A stretch of DNA of 50,431 nucleotides from assembly GCA_025358485.1 (NCBI GenBank), contig JANYJJ010000166.1, positions 1 to 50,431 on the forward strand. Direction: 5' to 3'. The notes beneath the pieces are model-generated. The model made no database searches. It had not been told where the DNA came from and saw only the letters and a program-made list of their open reading frames with translations. This stretch comes from Burkholderiales bacterium. Lineage in GTDB: Bacteria; Pseudomonadota; Gammaproteobacteria; Burkholderiales; Burkholderiaceae_C. A program made the position numbers and the translations under genes. Each line of letters starts with the position of its first letter. Within the stretch, counting starts at the first letter, position 1. Of the stretch, positions 42,367 to 50,392 are shown one piece after another.

Positions 42367-42859
42367 GGTGAACTCCCACAGCTTTGGAATGCACCGCGTC
42401 GTGTGCGGCGTGGTCGCCGTGTACGCACTGCGTTGACAGCTTGCCGTCCGCGTCGCGCTTGACCACACTGAACTGCAAACTGCTGGCATCAAAGCGACGA
42501 ACACCCGCACCCATTTGAGCGGTCGAAGTCGTGGACTGCATGCGCTTCATGGCCGGGTGAGCTTCGACGCCGGAACTTGCTGATGCGGTGCCTGCTTGGC
42601 CCGGCGCGCTTGGCGCTGCGGCCTGGGGAGCGGCCTGCGCCGCAGCCTTGCCCAGCATGTCGGCGGGCTCAGCTAGGCGAATTTGGCGAGTGATGGGGTC
42701 TATCGCCACCCGGTGGGCTGGCATCGCTTCCGGGGCGCTTGCGCCGGGCATCCCTGTTTGCGCCATGGCCACAGGCGGTAGGAAAATGGCTGCGGCAAGC
42801 GGGCCGCTGCACACGAAGGCAGTGCGCAAGCACGCTGAAAATTCAATTCGGCAAGGCAT
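42356..42859 (-). CDS. Small exported protein upstream of the PA protease
   Basis: A 167-residue protein with a signal peptide (SGPLAAAIFLPPVAMAQ, cleavage near AMA). The mature part starts TGMPGASAPEAMPAHRVAID. The block HRVAIDPITRQIRLAEPADM resembles the Post-PEP-CTERM-1 pattern (R-V-x-I-D-P-x-T), but that assignment is tentative. Two Ala/Pro/Ser-rich stretches follow, and a His-rich C-terminus (HGDHAAHDAVHSKAVGVHHD) could bind metal. AGGAG lies 7 bases before the ATG. It overlaps the protease gene by 11 bases, so the two are co-translated and may work together outside the cell. Confidence 0.7.
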   Translation of the reverse strand: MPCRIEFSACLRTAFVCSGPLAAAIFLPPVAMAQTGMPGASAPEAMPAHRVAIDPITRQIRLAEPADMLGKAAAQAAPQAAAPSAPGQAGTASASSGVEAHPAMKRMQSTTSTAQMGAGVRRFDASSLQFSVVKRDADGKLSTQCVHGDHAAHDAVHSKAVGVHHDN

Positions 42860-43475
42860 TTCAAGCTCCTACTTGGTTGATGGAGCGCAGATGCTCGCGT
42901 CAACTGCTGGGCCACTCAGTTGCAACACATCAGCAAGGGTTACTTTGTGTATTGCGCGCTTGCAATGTGACCGCTGATGTTTCGGCTTTGTGGTTCAGAC
43001 GGCAACTTCGTCGAGTGGCATCAGCGGCTTGGTAAGAAAGTCGACTCAAGCAAGTTGATGCAAGCCGCTGATGCGGTCATCTCATAATCGCTGTGTCGTC
43101 ACAAGGCAAGTTGCAGGAAAGTGCTGGAGCCACACTTGATCAGTTCGTAACATGGCGAAGGGCCAGTGATCAAGCGCCCGAAGCAAGGTGGAACAGGATC
43201 AAGCTAGAGTCGTGAAACCACGTGTCGATCAACCAGCACGTTCTGGCGCGAGGGGGCTTCATATGTGGCTTCATCTGCGACTTCATTCGTCACACCCGGG
43301 CAACGTTAGCCCGCACAAACCGGCATGAAGGTCGACTAAAGAATGGCGCGCTAAGTTCAGGGAATTTCAAGAAATTCGGCCAGCTAGGCCGTTTGCGTGC
43401 AGACATGCAGACTCACAAAGCCTTTGCATCCGAAAGCGCACTGCATCCAACCACTGAACTGAAAGCGACGCACAA
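42860..43475. other. Gap between divergent protease genes
   Basis: Some 600 bases between two oppositely directed genes, with no convincing protein. An 85-codon frame (43222-43479, GTG start) overlaps the downstream ATG by ATGA, but it has no recognisable domain. A 12-base tandem repeat lies inside it. The gap must hold the promoters for both protease genes. Confidence 0.55.
43255..43290. repeat. Twelve-base tandem repeat, three degenerate copies
   Basis: GGCTTCATATGT, GGCTTCATCTGC and GACTTCATTCGT lie head-to-tail. In one frame they read GFIC-GFIC-DFIR. They could be degenerate regulator half-sites spaced about one helical turn, upstream of the M91 protease gene. Confidence 0.5.
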
Positions 43476-44567
43476 ATGAACCGCACTGCTTCTATTGCCT
43501 CAGGCGTTAACGTGAACCTTTCCGCCAGCAGTAACGAAGCATCCAGGCTCGACCGCTTCGCACCAAGCTCTGTGCCGAGCCCCGCAACGCGCTTCGACAT
43601 CACTCGTACATTGGCACTCAAGCAGGGAGGTTGGAACGACCAGCTGGACGCGACTTCGTTTGCAAAACTAAGTCCGCCCGCACTGGTCAACAGGCTCATC
43701 AAAAACGGGCTGGTCGAGATCGACCCCGGCGGCGACCCCGCAATCAAAAAGAAGCTGGTGCGAGACCTGATTGATATCGCCGCGACCCCGATTGGAAGAC
43801 AGACGCTGCTTGGCGCCGTCAAAACCACTGCGAGTGGGGTCGGCTTCACGCCTTTTTCCATCAACGTTGAAGTGGGCTACGCCGGTGAGGCTTACGCTAC
43901 TGCGATTACTTTGGGCAACAAACTGTTTGCGGAAGATTGCCACCTCGTCGGTGACACGGTTTCCTCAGGCCGCTCGATTTTCGTTTTGTTCCACGAACTA
44001 GTCCATGTCAATCAACACAAAGCCCGGTCGAAATTGACGATGGATCAAAGGGAGGACGACGCGGTCAGGCGAACCGATGTTTTCACAACCCAGTTCAACC
44101 GGGCCAACGGCACCAACTACCCCCCACGCATCACTTACGGCAAAGTCACAGCTGTGGTGTGCCCCGTGTCAAGCTCAAAAGAAGTGCTAACTCCAGACCA
44201 ACTGAATAACGAAATTCAAAAATTCAAAAAGCAATCAATGTCTGGGACTGCGACCCAACGCGACGTCGCCACGTGGGTATTGGACCCAGTCATTGAAAAA
44301 ATGGAAGCACTGGTGCGCGTCGAATTCGGATCTGACACGCTGCGTGAGCCGGGCGGCATTGGTCGGCGCAAACAGGTACTGGACAGCTTGATTACGTTGA
44401 GGTCTGCTGCGGCAAAAATGAGGAACGACAGACCGGTTACCCCAACCCAAGTAGGCACGCTGGTCCAAACTTACAAAAGCGCGTACAAATCTTTTTTCGA
44501 TGGGCTGTCGATCGACAATATTCCCAGCTTGCCCCGTCGGCGAGATGGTGGTTTGGTGAGGCAGTAG
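43476..44567 (+). CDS. M91 (NleD/HopH1-like) zinc metalloprotease, putative effector
   Basis: A 363-residue protein. The zinc motif FHELVHVNQH gives His173, Glu174 and His177. Downstream QREDDAVRRTDVFTTQFNRA with PPRITYG matches the acid-(V/A)R-x-T(N/D)...R-x-(S/T)Y block of peptidase family M91, the family of the type III effector NleD. There is no Sec signal peptide. The first 40 residues are rich in Ser, Ala and Asn (MNRTASIASGVNVNLSASSN), as in type III secretion signals. No secretion apparatus is seen in this window. Codon use looks less GC-biased than its neighbours (for example many AAA and AAT codons), which suggests transfer. Alternatively it may be a cytosolic housekeeping protease. 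Confidence 0.75.
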   Translation: MNRTASIASGVNVNLSASSNEASRLDRFAPSSVPSPATRFDITRTLALKQGGWNDQLDATSFAKLSPPALVNRLIKNGLVEIDPGGDPAIKKKLVRDLIDIAATPIGRQTLLGAVKTTASGVGFTPFSINVEVGYAGEAYATAITLGNKLFAEDCHLVGDTVSSGRSIFVLFHELVHVNQHKARSKLTMDQREDDAVRRTDVFTTQFNRANGTNYPPRITYGKVTAVVCPVSSSKEVLTPDQLNNEIQKFKKQSMSGTATQRDVATWVLDPVIEKMEALVRVEFGSDTLREPGGIGRRKQVLDSLITLRSAAAKMRNDRPVTPTQVGTLVQTYKSAYKSFFDGLSIDNIPSLPRRRDGGLVRQ

Positions 44568-45010
44568 TTGCAGGCTGCTTCTTCGGTGCACCAGCGAGGT
44601 TAAAACTCCAGCCCGCGGGCTACACACACCCTTGCACCGTCGCTCTCTGAGGATTCAATACACGTCTGCGAATGTGCCGCAGTCGGTGTTGACCGACATC
44701 AGCCAAGTGCCTCATCAAAGCAAAAACTCGAAGTTCGGATCTGGCTGCATGCGCATCAGACTCCCGCCAACGGCACGTTCCGGTGCAACGAAAGTCCAGA
44801 TGAGAAGTCGTAGGCTGCGCAGCCAGATCGCTGCTGGTTGAAGCGAAAACCAATGCGGGAAACGCAACCTGCTTTTGAACCTGTCGCCCCGACATCGCAT
44901 CGCTGATGCGAGCAGGGACGCTGAATCATTCCTTGGTCCCCATTGAATCAGGGCCAAGGGCCATGACCCATACGGCTTGCCACTCGCAAGCAAATTGCTT
45001 GTCCGTCACC
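44568..45010. other. Gene-poor gap after the M91 gene
   Basis: About 440 bases where no protein is convincing. It holds perfect palindromes AGCCCGCGGGCT (44610-44621) and GGCTGCGCAGCC (44813-44824) and a 7-base stem-loop TCGCATC-GCT-GATGCGA (44895-44911). None has a T-run. It separates the convergent M91 gene and the AMP-ligase gene. Confidence 0.5.
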
Positions 45011-46288
45011 TCACACGTAGCGCCGTGCGTCCTCGATCACTTTGCCGTCGTTGGGCAAGCTGCCCAACGCGCACAGTTGCACTTCGCAGCGCAGCTTGGT
45101 GACGTCGCGGATGCTGTAGGCGAGCTTCTGGGCCAGGCCGTCGGGTGCATTTGCGAATTCAGCGACGTCGGCCACTTCCACATGCAGGGCCATGCTGTCA
45201 TTGGCCATCTCGCCGCTGACGACCAAGCGCGCTTTTTTGACTTCGGGGAAGCGGCGCACCACCTCATTCACTTGGCTGGGATGCACAAACATGCCGCGCA
45301 CTTTGGCGGTTTGGTCGGCGCGGCCCATCCAGCCTTTGATGCGCGCGTTGCTGCGGCCTGTGGGGCAGGTGCCTGCCATGACGGCCGACAAGTCGCCGGT
45401 GCCGAAGCGGATCAAGGGGTAGTCGGGGTTGAGGGTGGTGACGACGACCTCGCCCACTTCGCCGTCAGGCAGCACTGTGCCGGTGCCGGGACGCACGATT
45501 TCTACGATGACGCCTTCGTCCAGAACCAAGCCTTCGCGGGCACTTGTCTCGTAGGCTACCAGGCCCAAATCGGCCGTGCCGTAGCTTTGATAGGCGCTGA
45601 TGCCGTGCTGTGCAAACCAGTCGCGCAGTGAGGGTGGAAAAGCTTCGCCGCCGACCGAGGCTTTGGTGAGTGAGGGCAAGGCCACGCCCATCTCGGCGGC
45701 TTTTTCGATGATGAGTTTCAAGAAGCTGGGCGTGCCGATGTAGCCAGCCGGCTTGAGGTCTGCCATGGCCTGCACTTGCTGTTCGGTTTGGCCGACGCCA
45801 CCGGGGAACACGGTGCAGCCCACGGCGTGCGCGCCGGTTTCCATCATCAAGCCGGCGGGGGTGAAGTGGTAGCTGAAGCAGTTGTGGGCCAAGTCACCAG
45901 CGCGAAAACCGGCAGCAAAAATGGCGCGGGCCATGCGCCAATAATCGGGGCGATTGGTCTCGGGCTCGTAGATGGTGCCGGGTGAGGCGTAGACCCTCAA
46001 GGCGCGGCGTGGATGGGCGCTGCCCCAACCGACAGCCGAGTAGCCGCCAAACACATCGGTGCTGCGCTTTTGTTTTTGGCGCTCCAGCAATTCGGTTTTG
46101 CGCGTGACGGGCAAGGTGGCCAATGCGGCGCGCGAATTGACGGCGGCCAGGTCATGACCCTGCAGCAGTTCAGTGAAGGCGCTGGCGTGCTGCGCGGCGT
46201 TGACCACTTGCGCTTGCAAAGCAGCCATCAGTTGGGCTTCGCGCTGCGCCGCTGGACGCGTCTCTAAGGTGTCGTAGTGGGTGGTCAT
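45011..46288 (-). CDS. Phenylacetate-CoA-ligase-like AMP-binding enzyme
   Basis: A 425-residue cytoplasmic adenylate-forming enzyme of the PaaK-like family. YASPGTIYEPE occupies the position of the usual Ser/Thr-Gly-rich P-loop SSGTTGKP. Later motifs are MMETGAHAVGCTVFPGG, SYGTADLGLVAYE (the A5 motif), and RFGTGDLS with KGWMGRADQTAKVRGMFVHP (A7-A8). The ASPG-IYEPE variant is shared by a branch of the family beside HAAT transporters. The start is MTTHYDTL; the open frame upstream is made of the dispersed repeat (VRAEVSKP). It would activate an aromatic or other organic acid brought in by the neighbouring ABC system (inference). Confidence 0.88.
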   Translation of the reverse strand: MTTHYDTLETRPAAQREAQLMAALQAQVVNAAQHASAFTELLQGHDLAAVNSRAALATLPVTRKTELLERQKQKRSTDVFGGYSAVGWGSAHPRRALRVYASPGTIYEPETNRPDYWRMARAIFAAGFRAGDLAHNCFSYHFTPAGLMMETGAHAVGCTVFPGGVGQTEQQVQAMADLKPAGYIGTPSFLKLIIEKAAEMGVALPSLTKASVGGEAFPPSLRDWFAQHGISAYQSYGTADLGLVAYETSAREGLVLDEGVIVEIVRPGTGTVLPDGEVGEVVVTTLNPDYPLIRFGTGDLSAVMAGTCPTGRSNARIKGWMGRADQTAKVRGMFVHPSQVNEVVRRFPEVKKARLVVSGEMANDSMALHVEVADVAEFANAPDGLAQKLAYSIRDVTKLRCEVQLCALGSLPNDGKVIEDARRYV

Positions 46289-46346
46289 AGGGCGGTGAAT
46301 TGGTGTCAGTGCGCCTCGCTTGACGCGAGATTTGAACAAGGATCGG

Positions 46347-46398
46347 TTCGGATTGAGGTACCGAGGTCCTGCGCTGGGCTTCGATACCTCAGCCCGAA
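46347..46398. repeat. Dispersed repeat copy 2, inverted pair
   Basis: CTTCGATACCTCAGCCCGAA (46379-46398) and an inverted partner TTCGGATTGAGGTACCGAGG (46347-46366) match at 16 of 20 positions. They form a hairpin in the leader of the AMP-ligase gene. The copy matches those near 23700 and 47651. Confidence 0.75.
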
Positions 46399-46399
46399 C

Positions 46400-46435
46400 G
46401 GGAAAGGAAAGGAAAGGAAAAGAGAGGAGAGGAGA
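46400..46435. repeat. Homopurine tract with GGAAA repeats
   Basis: A 36-base uninterrupted purine run begins with four GGAAA-type units and continues as GAGAGGAGAGGAG. It lies directly beside the inverted repeat and upstream of the AMP-ligase gene, and could form triplex DNA or vary in length. Confidence 0.8.
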
Positions 46436-46480
46436 CAAGGGAAGCAGTGAACGGCTTTCAGTCGGCGCTTCGGCCCGTGT

Positions 46481-46759
46481 TCAGTCATCGCTGCGATCCG
46501 CACGCAGCGCGCGCAATTTGGCGTCGTCCAGAAGCTTGCGATGTGCCAGCGGGCCGGTCAGGGGATAGCGATCAAAACCGCTGCCGCTGGTTTTTTTCAG
46601 GTCGGCCACCAAGGCGCCGGCCTCTTCGTGAAAGTGCAAAAACGCGGCACTGCGGCAGTAAAAAATTCCGGGCTGTTTTTCTTTCAGCGTTTTGATCTCA
46701 CGCAGTTGACGCAGCAAGGGCAGCAGGCTTTGCAGGGCTTCGGGGCTGGCGTGGGCCAT
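46481..46759 (-). CDS. Conserved hypothetical protein of the ligase/transporter locus
   Basis: A 92-residue soluble protein. SLLPLLRQLREIKTLKEKQP and GIFYCRSAAFLHFHEEAGAL make a compact basic domain with His/Cys residues, and KKTSGSGFDRYPLTGPLAHR follows. I do not recognise a named family, but the compact conserved-looking sequence and its place between livF and the ligase suggest a real gene. It might be a small accessory or nucleic-acid-binding protein. The start is the ATG at 46759. Confidence 0.65.
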   Translation of the reverse strand: MAHASPEALQSLLPLLRQLREIKTLKEKQPGIFYCRSAAFLHFHEEAGALVADLKKTSGSGFDRYPLTGPLAHRKLLDDAKLRALRADRSDD

Positions 46760-46801
46760 GGCATTTACTCCCGTGCGGTTGCTGGTTGCGTCAAGGCTAT
46801 G

Positions 46802-47626
46802 TCAGGCCAACCAGCGCTTGCGCCGCTTGTAGCTTTTCACGTCTTTGAAACTCTTGCGCGGGCTTCCATCACCAGCGCCACCCATGCCGAGGTAGAACTC
46901 TTTGACGTCTTCGTTCTCGCGCAAGTCAGCGGCGGCACCGTCCATCACGATGCGTCCGCTCTCCAGGATGTAGCCGTAGTCGGCATAGCGCAGGGCCATG
47001 TTGGTGTTTTGTTCGGCCAACAAGAAGGTGACTTTCTCGCGCTGATTCAGGTCTTTGACGATCTCAAAAACCTCTTCCACAATTTGCGGTGCCAAGCCCA
47101 TCGAAGGCTCGTCCAACAGCACCATTTTCGGATTCGCCATCAGCGCGCGGCCTATGGCGCACATTTGCTGTTCACCGCCCGAGGTGTAGGCTGCCTGCGA
47201 CGTGCGCCGAGTTTTCAGGCGCGGAAAAAAGTTGTAGACCTTCTCCAGCGTGGCCGCGATGGCCGCCTTGCCGTCTTTGCGCGTGTAGGCCCCGGTGAGC
47301 AAGTTTTCTTCAATCGTGAGGTGGGCAAAACAGTGTCGCCCTTCCATCACCTGAATCACGCCGCGGTTGACCATGTCGGCCGTTGACAGCTTTTCGATGC
47401 GCTCGCCACGCAATTCGACCGACCCCTTGGTCACCTCCCCCCGTTCACCGCGCAGCAAGTTGCTCACCGCACGCAGCGTGGTGGTTTTGCCTGCCCCATT
47501 GCCGCCCAGCAGGGCCACGACCTTGCCCTCGGGCACCTGCAACGACACGCCCTTCAGCACCAAGATCACGTGGTTGTAAATGACCTCGATGCCGTTGACG
47601 TTGAGAAGGATGGAAGGTGTGCTCAT
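46802..47626 (-). CDS. livF: HAAT-family ABC transporter ATP-binding protein (LivF-like), second system
   Basis: A 274-residue ATPase of the second importer. Walker A is normal (GGNGAGKTT, 41-49). The signature is YTSGGEQQM and Walker B is MVLLDEPSMGLAP. The C-terminus has a basic extension (SPRKSFKDVKSYKRRKRWLA) longer than in LivF of E. coli. I start at MSTPSILLNV; the open frame upstream runs through the dispersed repeat. A 272-base gap with stem-loops separates it from the binding-protein gene upstream. Confidence 0.92.
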   Translation of the reverse strand: MSTPSILLNVNGIEVIYNHVILVLKGVSLQVPEGKVVALLGGNGAGKTTTLRAVSNLLRGERGEVTKGSVELRGERIEKLSTADMVNRGVIQVMEGRHCFAHLTIEENLLTGAYTRKDGKAAIAATLEKVYNFFPRLKTRRTSQAAYTSGGEQQMCAIGRALMANPKMVLLDEPSMGLAPQIVEEVFEIVKDLNQREKVTFLLAEQNTNMALRYADYGYILESGRIVMDGAAADLRENEDVKEFYLGMGGAGDGSPRKSFKDVKSYKRRKRWLA

Positions 47627-47650
47627 AAGGGGTTTTGTGCAAGCGTGGGA

Positions 47651-47673
47651 CTTCGACACCTCAGCCCGAACGG
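47651..47673. repeat. Dispersed repeat copy 3
   Basis: CTTCGACACCTCAGCCCGAA followed by CGG matches the copies near 23700 and 46379 with one or two changes. It is in the gap before livF of the second system. Confidence 0.7.
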
Positions 47674-47721
47674 GGCCGGTTTGTGTTTTGTGCTGAGCGA
47701 GCGATGTTCGGTCTGGTTCCA

Positions 47722-47755
47722 CTCATTCAAACGCCGTACCCGGCGCTTGAATGAG
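47722..47755 (-). promoter_or_regulatory. Strong intercistronic stem-loop
   Basis: CTCATTCAAACGCCG and CGGCGCTTGAATGAG pair at 14 of 15 positions around a TACC loop, between the binding-protein gene and livF. There is no T-run. Such hairpins often protect the 3' end of a highly expressed binding-protein mRNA. Confidence 0.65.
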
Positions 47756-47814
47756 GGCTCCGGCATAGCCAGAGCCCAGCCTCTCGCAGAGGGGTGGGGG
47801 GTGTTCAACAAACC

Positions 47815-47833
47815 CCTTCCTCCCGGAGGAAGG
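47815..47833. repeat. Perfect inverted repeat after the binding-protein gene
   Basis: CCTTCCTCC and GGAGGAAGG flank a single C: a perfect 9-base inverted repeat about 70 bases after the stop of the binding-protein gene on the minus strand. With the hairpin at 47722 it makes a two-stem region. Confidence 0.6.
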
Positions 47834-47870
47834 AGATGGGGAAGGAGCGGCCCTGAACGCCGCAGTCGCA

Positions 47871-47901
47871 GGCCGCAGGCTTACAAGTGGCCGCAGGCTT
47901 A
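47871..47901. repeat. Thirteen-base direct repeat at the binding-protein stop
   Basis: GGCCGCAGGCTTA occurs at 47871-47883 and 47889-47901. The second copy includes the TAA stop of the binding-protein gene, so a small duplication may have involved the gene end. Confidence 0.65.
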
Positions 47902-49242
47902 AGACTGACAGTCTTCCGGCGTGCGACGCGTGATTTTCTTGTCGCTCATGTATTTTTCAGCGGCCGCCTTCACCATGGGCTTGATGATCTGGTCGTCGGC
48001 CTGAATGAAATCAGAGCTGAAGTTCCACTTCGCGCCGTCCCAGGTGTGCACGCGCGCCCAGCTTGAGCCCATGTGGTCGGCACACGAAGTCGACAGTGGG
48101 CGCATCACACCGGCAAAGCCCAGGCTGTCCAGCTTCTTTTGGTCGAGCGCGAGGTTCTCAAGACCCCAACGCACCTGTTCGCCCGTCATGACTTTGCCTT
48201 TGCCAAAGCGTTCTTGTGCGCGGCGCGTGGCTTCAATGCCCAGCATTTGGATGATCAGGCCGCGGGTGTAGAGCACCGAGCCCACCTCATCTTTCGGGCC
48301 GGTGCCTTGGCCTTTGTCGTGAACAAATTTCATGATGTCCTGGATCACCTTGGGTGTTTGGCCCGAAGTGTTCAGCGCCAAAGCGTTGTAGCCCTTGGCC
48401 CCTTCGCCAACGTCTTTCACGTCGGGCTCAGCGCCGGCCCACCAGACGCCGTACATCTTGTCGCGCGGGTAACCGGTGGCTTGCGCTTCTTTCAGCGCGG
48501 TGGAATTCATCACGCCCCAACCCCACAGCAACACGAAATCAGGCTTGCTTTGACGCACTTGCAGCCAGGCCGATTTTTGTTCGACGCCAGGCGCGGTCAC
48601 AGGGATCAGTTGCAAGTCAAAGCCGTGCATGGCGGCGCGCTGTTGGAGCAAAGGAATGGGTTCTTTGCCGAACGGTGAGTCGTGATAGACCAAGGCAATT
48701 TTCTTGCCCTTGAGCTTGTCCAAGCCGCCTTCTTTTTTTCCGAGGTGCTGGATCAAGATGTCGCCAGCCGTCCAGTAGCTGCCCATCAGCGGGAAGTTCC
48801 ACTTGAAAGCGGTGCCGTCTTGCGCAGCCGACAAACCGTAGCCCAAGGTGATGAGCGGAATTTTGTCCACCGGCACTTTTTCAGTCAAAGCGAAAGTGAT
48901 GCCGGTGGCTTGCGGGTCGATGAAGGCGACGCCAGGGCGGCTCTTCAAACGCTCGTAGCACTCAACGCCGCGGTCGGTGGCGTAGCCGGTTTCGCACTCT
49001 TCAAATGTGAGCTTCACGCCGTTGATACCGCCGTCGCGCGCATTGATCATTTTGATGTAATCCTGCTTGCCGTTGGCCCACGGTGTGCCGTTGGGTGAGT
49101 AGGCACCGGTGCGGTACACCAGCAGCGGATAGAACTGCTCTTTGGCCTGCGCTTGCGCGCTCGGAGGCGTTGCCAAACCGGCAAAGCCGGCGGCACTCAC
49201 AGCGATTGCAAGGGCAATGCCCTTCAGGGTCTTCAGGTTCAT
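47899..49242 (-). CDS. HAAT-family ABC transporter substrate-binding protein, second system
   Basis: A 447-residue periplasmic protein. A signal peptide (MNLKTLKGIALAIAVSAAGF, cleavage near AQA) precedes KEQFYPLLVYRTGAYSPNGT. The type I binding fold is seen in EECETGYATDRGVECYERLK and the hinge region KKIALVYHDSPFGKEPIPLL. It ends with EDCQS inside a perfect inverted repeat. AGGTAG precedes the ATG. It belongs to the branch that sits beside PaaK-like ligases, so an aromatic or short-chain organic acid ligand is plausible, though not proven. Confidence 0.92.
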   Translation of the reverse strand: MNLKTLKGIALAIAVSAAGFAGLATPPSAQAQAKEQFYPLLVYRTGAYSPNGTPWANGKQDYIKMINARDGGINGVKLTFEECETGYATDRGVECYERLKSRPGVAFIDPQATGITFALTEKVPVDKIPLITLGYGLSAAQDGTAFKWNFPLMGSYWTAGDILIQHLGKKEGGLDKLKGKKIALVYHDSPFGKEPIPLLQQRAAMHGFDLQLIPVTAPGVEQKSAWLQVRQSKPDFVLLWGWGVMNSTALKEAQATGYPRDKMYGVWWAGAEPDVKDVGEGAKGYNALALNTSGQTPKVIQDIMKFVHDKGQGTGPKDEVGSVLYTRGLIIQMLGIEATRRAQERFGKGKVMTGEQVRWGLENLALDQKKLDSLGFAGVMRPLSTSCADHMGSSWARVHTWDGAKWNFSSDFIQADDQIIKPMVKAAAEKYMSDKKITRRTPEDCQS

Positions 49243-49324
49243 ATCTACCTCCAAGTGTGGAAAAGCACTTTTGCGTGCGGTGCGGTGACGGGGGGAAAAC
49301 ATTCAATGCGCGTGGCTTGCGTCC

Positions 49325-50389
49325 TCAATGAGGAAAGGGCCACAACCTCAACTTCTCACGGGCGATGGCCCACAGGCGCGCCAAGCCGTGAGGCTCAACG
49401 ATCAAGAAAAAAACAATCAAGCCGCCAAAGATCATCAGCTCTAAATGCGCTGCGGTGGCGGTGGACATCGGGATGCCAAACCAATGTGGAATTTGGCTCA
49501 ACAGCAGGGGAAGGACGACGATGAAAGCCGCGCCAAAAAAGCTGCCCGCAATTGACCCCAAGCCGCCGATGATGACCATGAACAAAAGCTGAAAACTGCG
49601 GTCGATGGAAAACGCCGCCGGCTCCCATGAGCTCAGATGAACAAAGCCCCACAAAGCACCTGCCACGCCGACGATGAATGAGCTCACCGCAAACGCTGTG
49701 AGCTTGGCGTAAGTGGGCCGTATGCCGATCACAGCGGCCGCCACGTCCATGTCGCGCATAGCCATCCACTCTCGACCGATGGCACCGCGCACCAGGTTTT
49801 TCGCCAGCAGGGCAAACACGACCACGAAGCACAAGCAGAACAAATACTTTTGCACGGGCGATTCAATCGAAAAACCCAGCACCTTCAAACCTGCCACGCT
49901 GACCGAGCCCGACGACGAGTCGTTTGTGAACCACTTGATGCGCAGAAAAGCCCAGTCGGTGAAAAACTGCGCCGCCAGGGTGGCCACGGCCAAATACAGG
50001 CCCTTGATGCGCAAACTCGGAATACCAAACAGCACACCCACCACGGTGGCGCACAGCCCACCCAGCAGCAGCGCAGGGACAAGCGGCATGCCTTCAATGC
50101 GCGCCATGAAGTTGTAAGACGCATACGCGCCCACCGCCATGAAGGCACCCGTGCCGAGCGATATTTGCCCGCAGTAACCCACCAGGATATTCAAGCCGAT
50201 GGCGGCCAAGGACAGAATCAAAAATGGAATGAGGATGGCGCGGAACAGATACTCGGGCGCCAGCAGCGGCACGGCGACGAAGGCAAAAGCCAGCAGCGCG
50301 CCGATGAACCAGCGGTCTTGCAGTATTGGAAAGATCTGCTGATCGGCTCCGTAGGTGGTCTTGAACTGACCGTTTTCGCGGTAAAGCAT
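49325..50389 (-). CDS. livM: HAAT-family ABC transporter permease (LivM-like), second system
   Basis: A 354-residue inner-membrane permease with about nine hydrophobic segments. LNILVGYCGQISLGTGAFMA is the LivM motif, and REWMAMRDMDVAAAVIGIRP is the cytoplasmic coupling loop. An extra 25-residue soluble N-terminus (YRENGQFKTTYGADQQIF) is typical of this branch. The ATG at 50389 lies three bases past the stop of the upstream livH. It is followed, 82 bases on, by the binding-protein gene. Confidence 0.93.
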   Translation of the reverse strand: MLYRENGQFKTTYGADQQIFPILQDRWFIGALLAFAFVAVPLLAPEYLFRAILIPFLILSLAAIGLNILVGYCGQISLGTGAFMAVGAYASYNFMARIEGMPLVPALLLGGLCATVVGVLFGIPSLRIKGLYLAVATLAAQFFTDWAFLRIKWFTNDSSSGSVSVAGLKVLGFSIESPVQKYLFCLCFVVVFALLAKNLVRGAIGREWMAMRDMDVAAAVIGIRPTYAKLTAFAVSSFIVGVAGALWGFVHLSSWEPAAFSIDRSFQLLFMVIIGGLGSIAGSFFGAAFIVVLPLLLSQIPHWFGIPMSTATAAHLELMIFGGLIVFFLIVEPHGLARLWAIAREKLRLWPFPH

Positions 50390-50392
50390 GGT

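Noticed and set aside
44620-44895. Short open frames on both strands in the gap after the M91 gene
   Set aside because: Overlapping frames of similar weak quality on both strands, none with protein-like composition.
45011-46438. A longer AMP-ligase starting at 46438
   Set aside because: The first 50 residues are translated dispersed repeat and purine tract. The conserved start is MTTHYDTL at 46288.
46802-47722. A longer livF starting at 47722
   Set aside because: The added 32 residues come from the dispersed repeat (VRAEVSK). The normal start is MSTPSILL at 47626.
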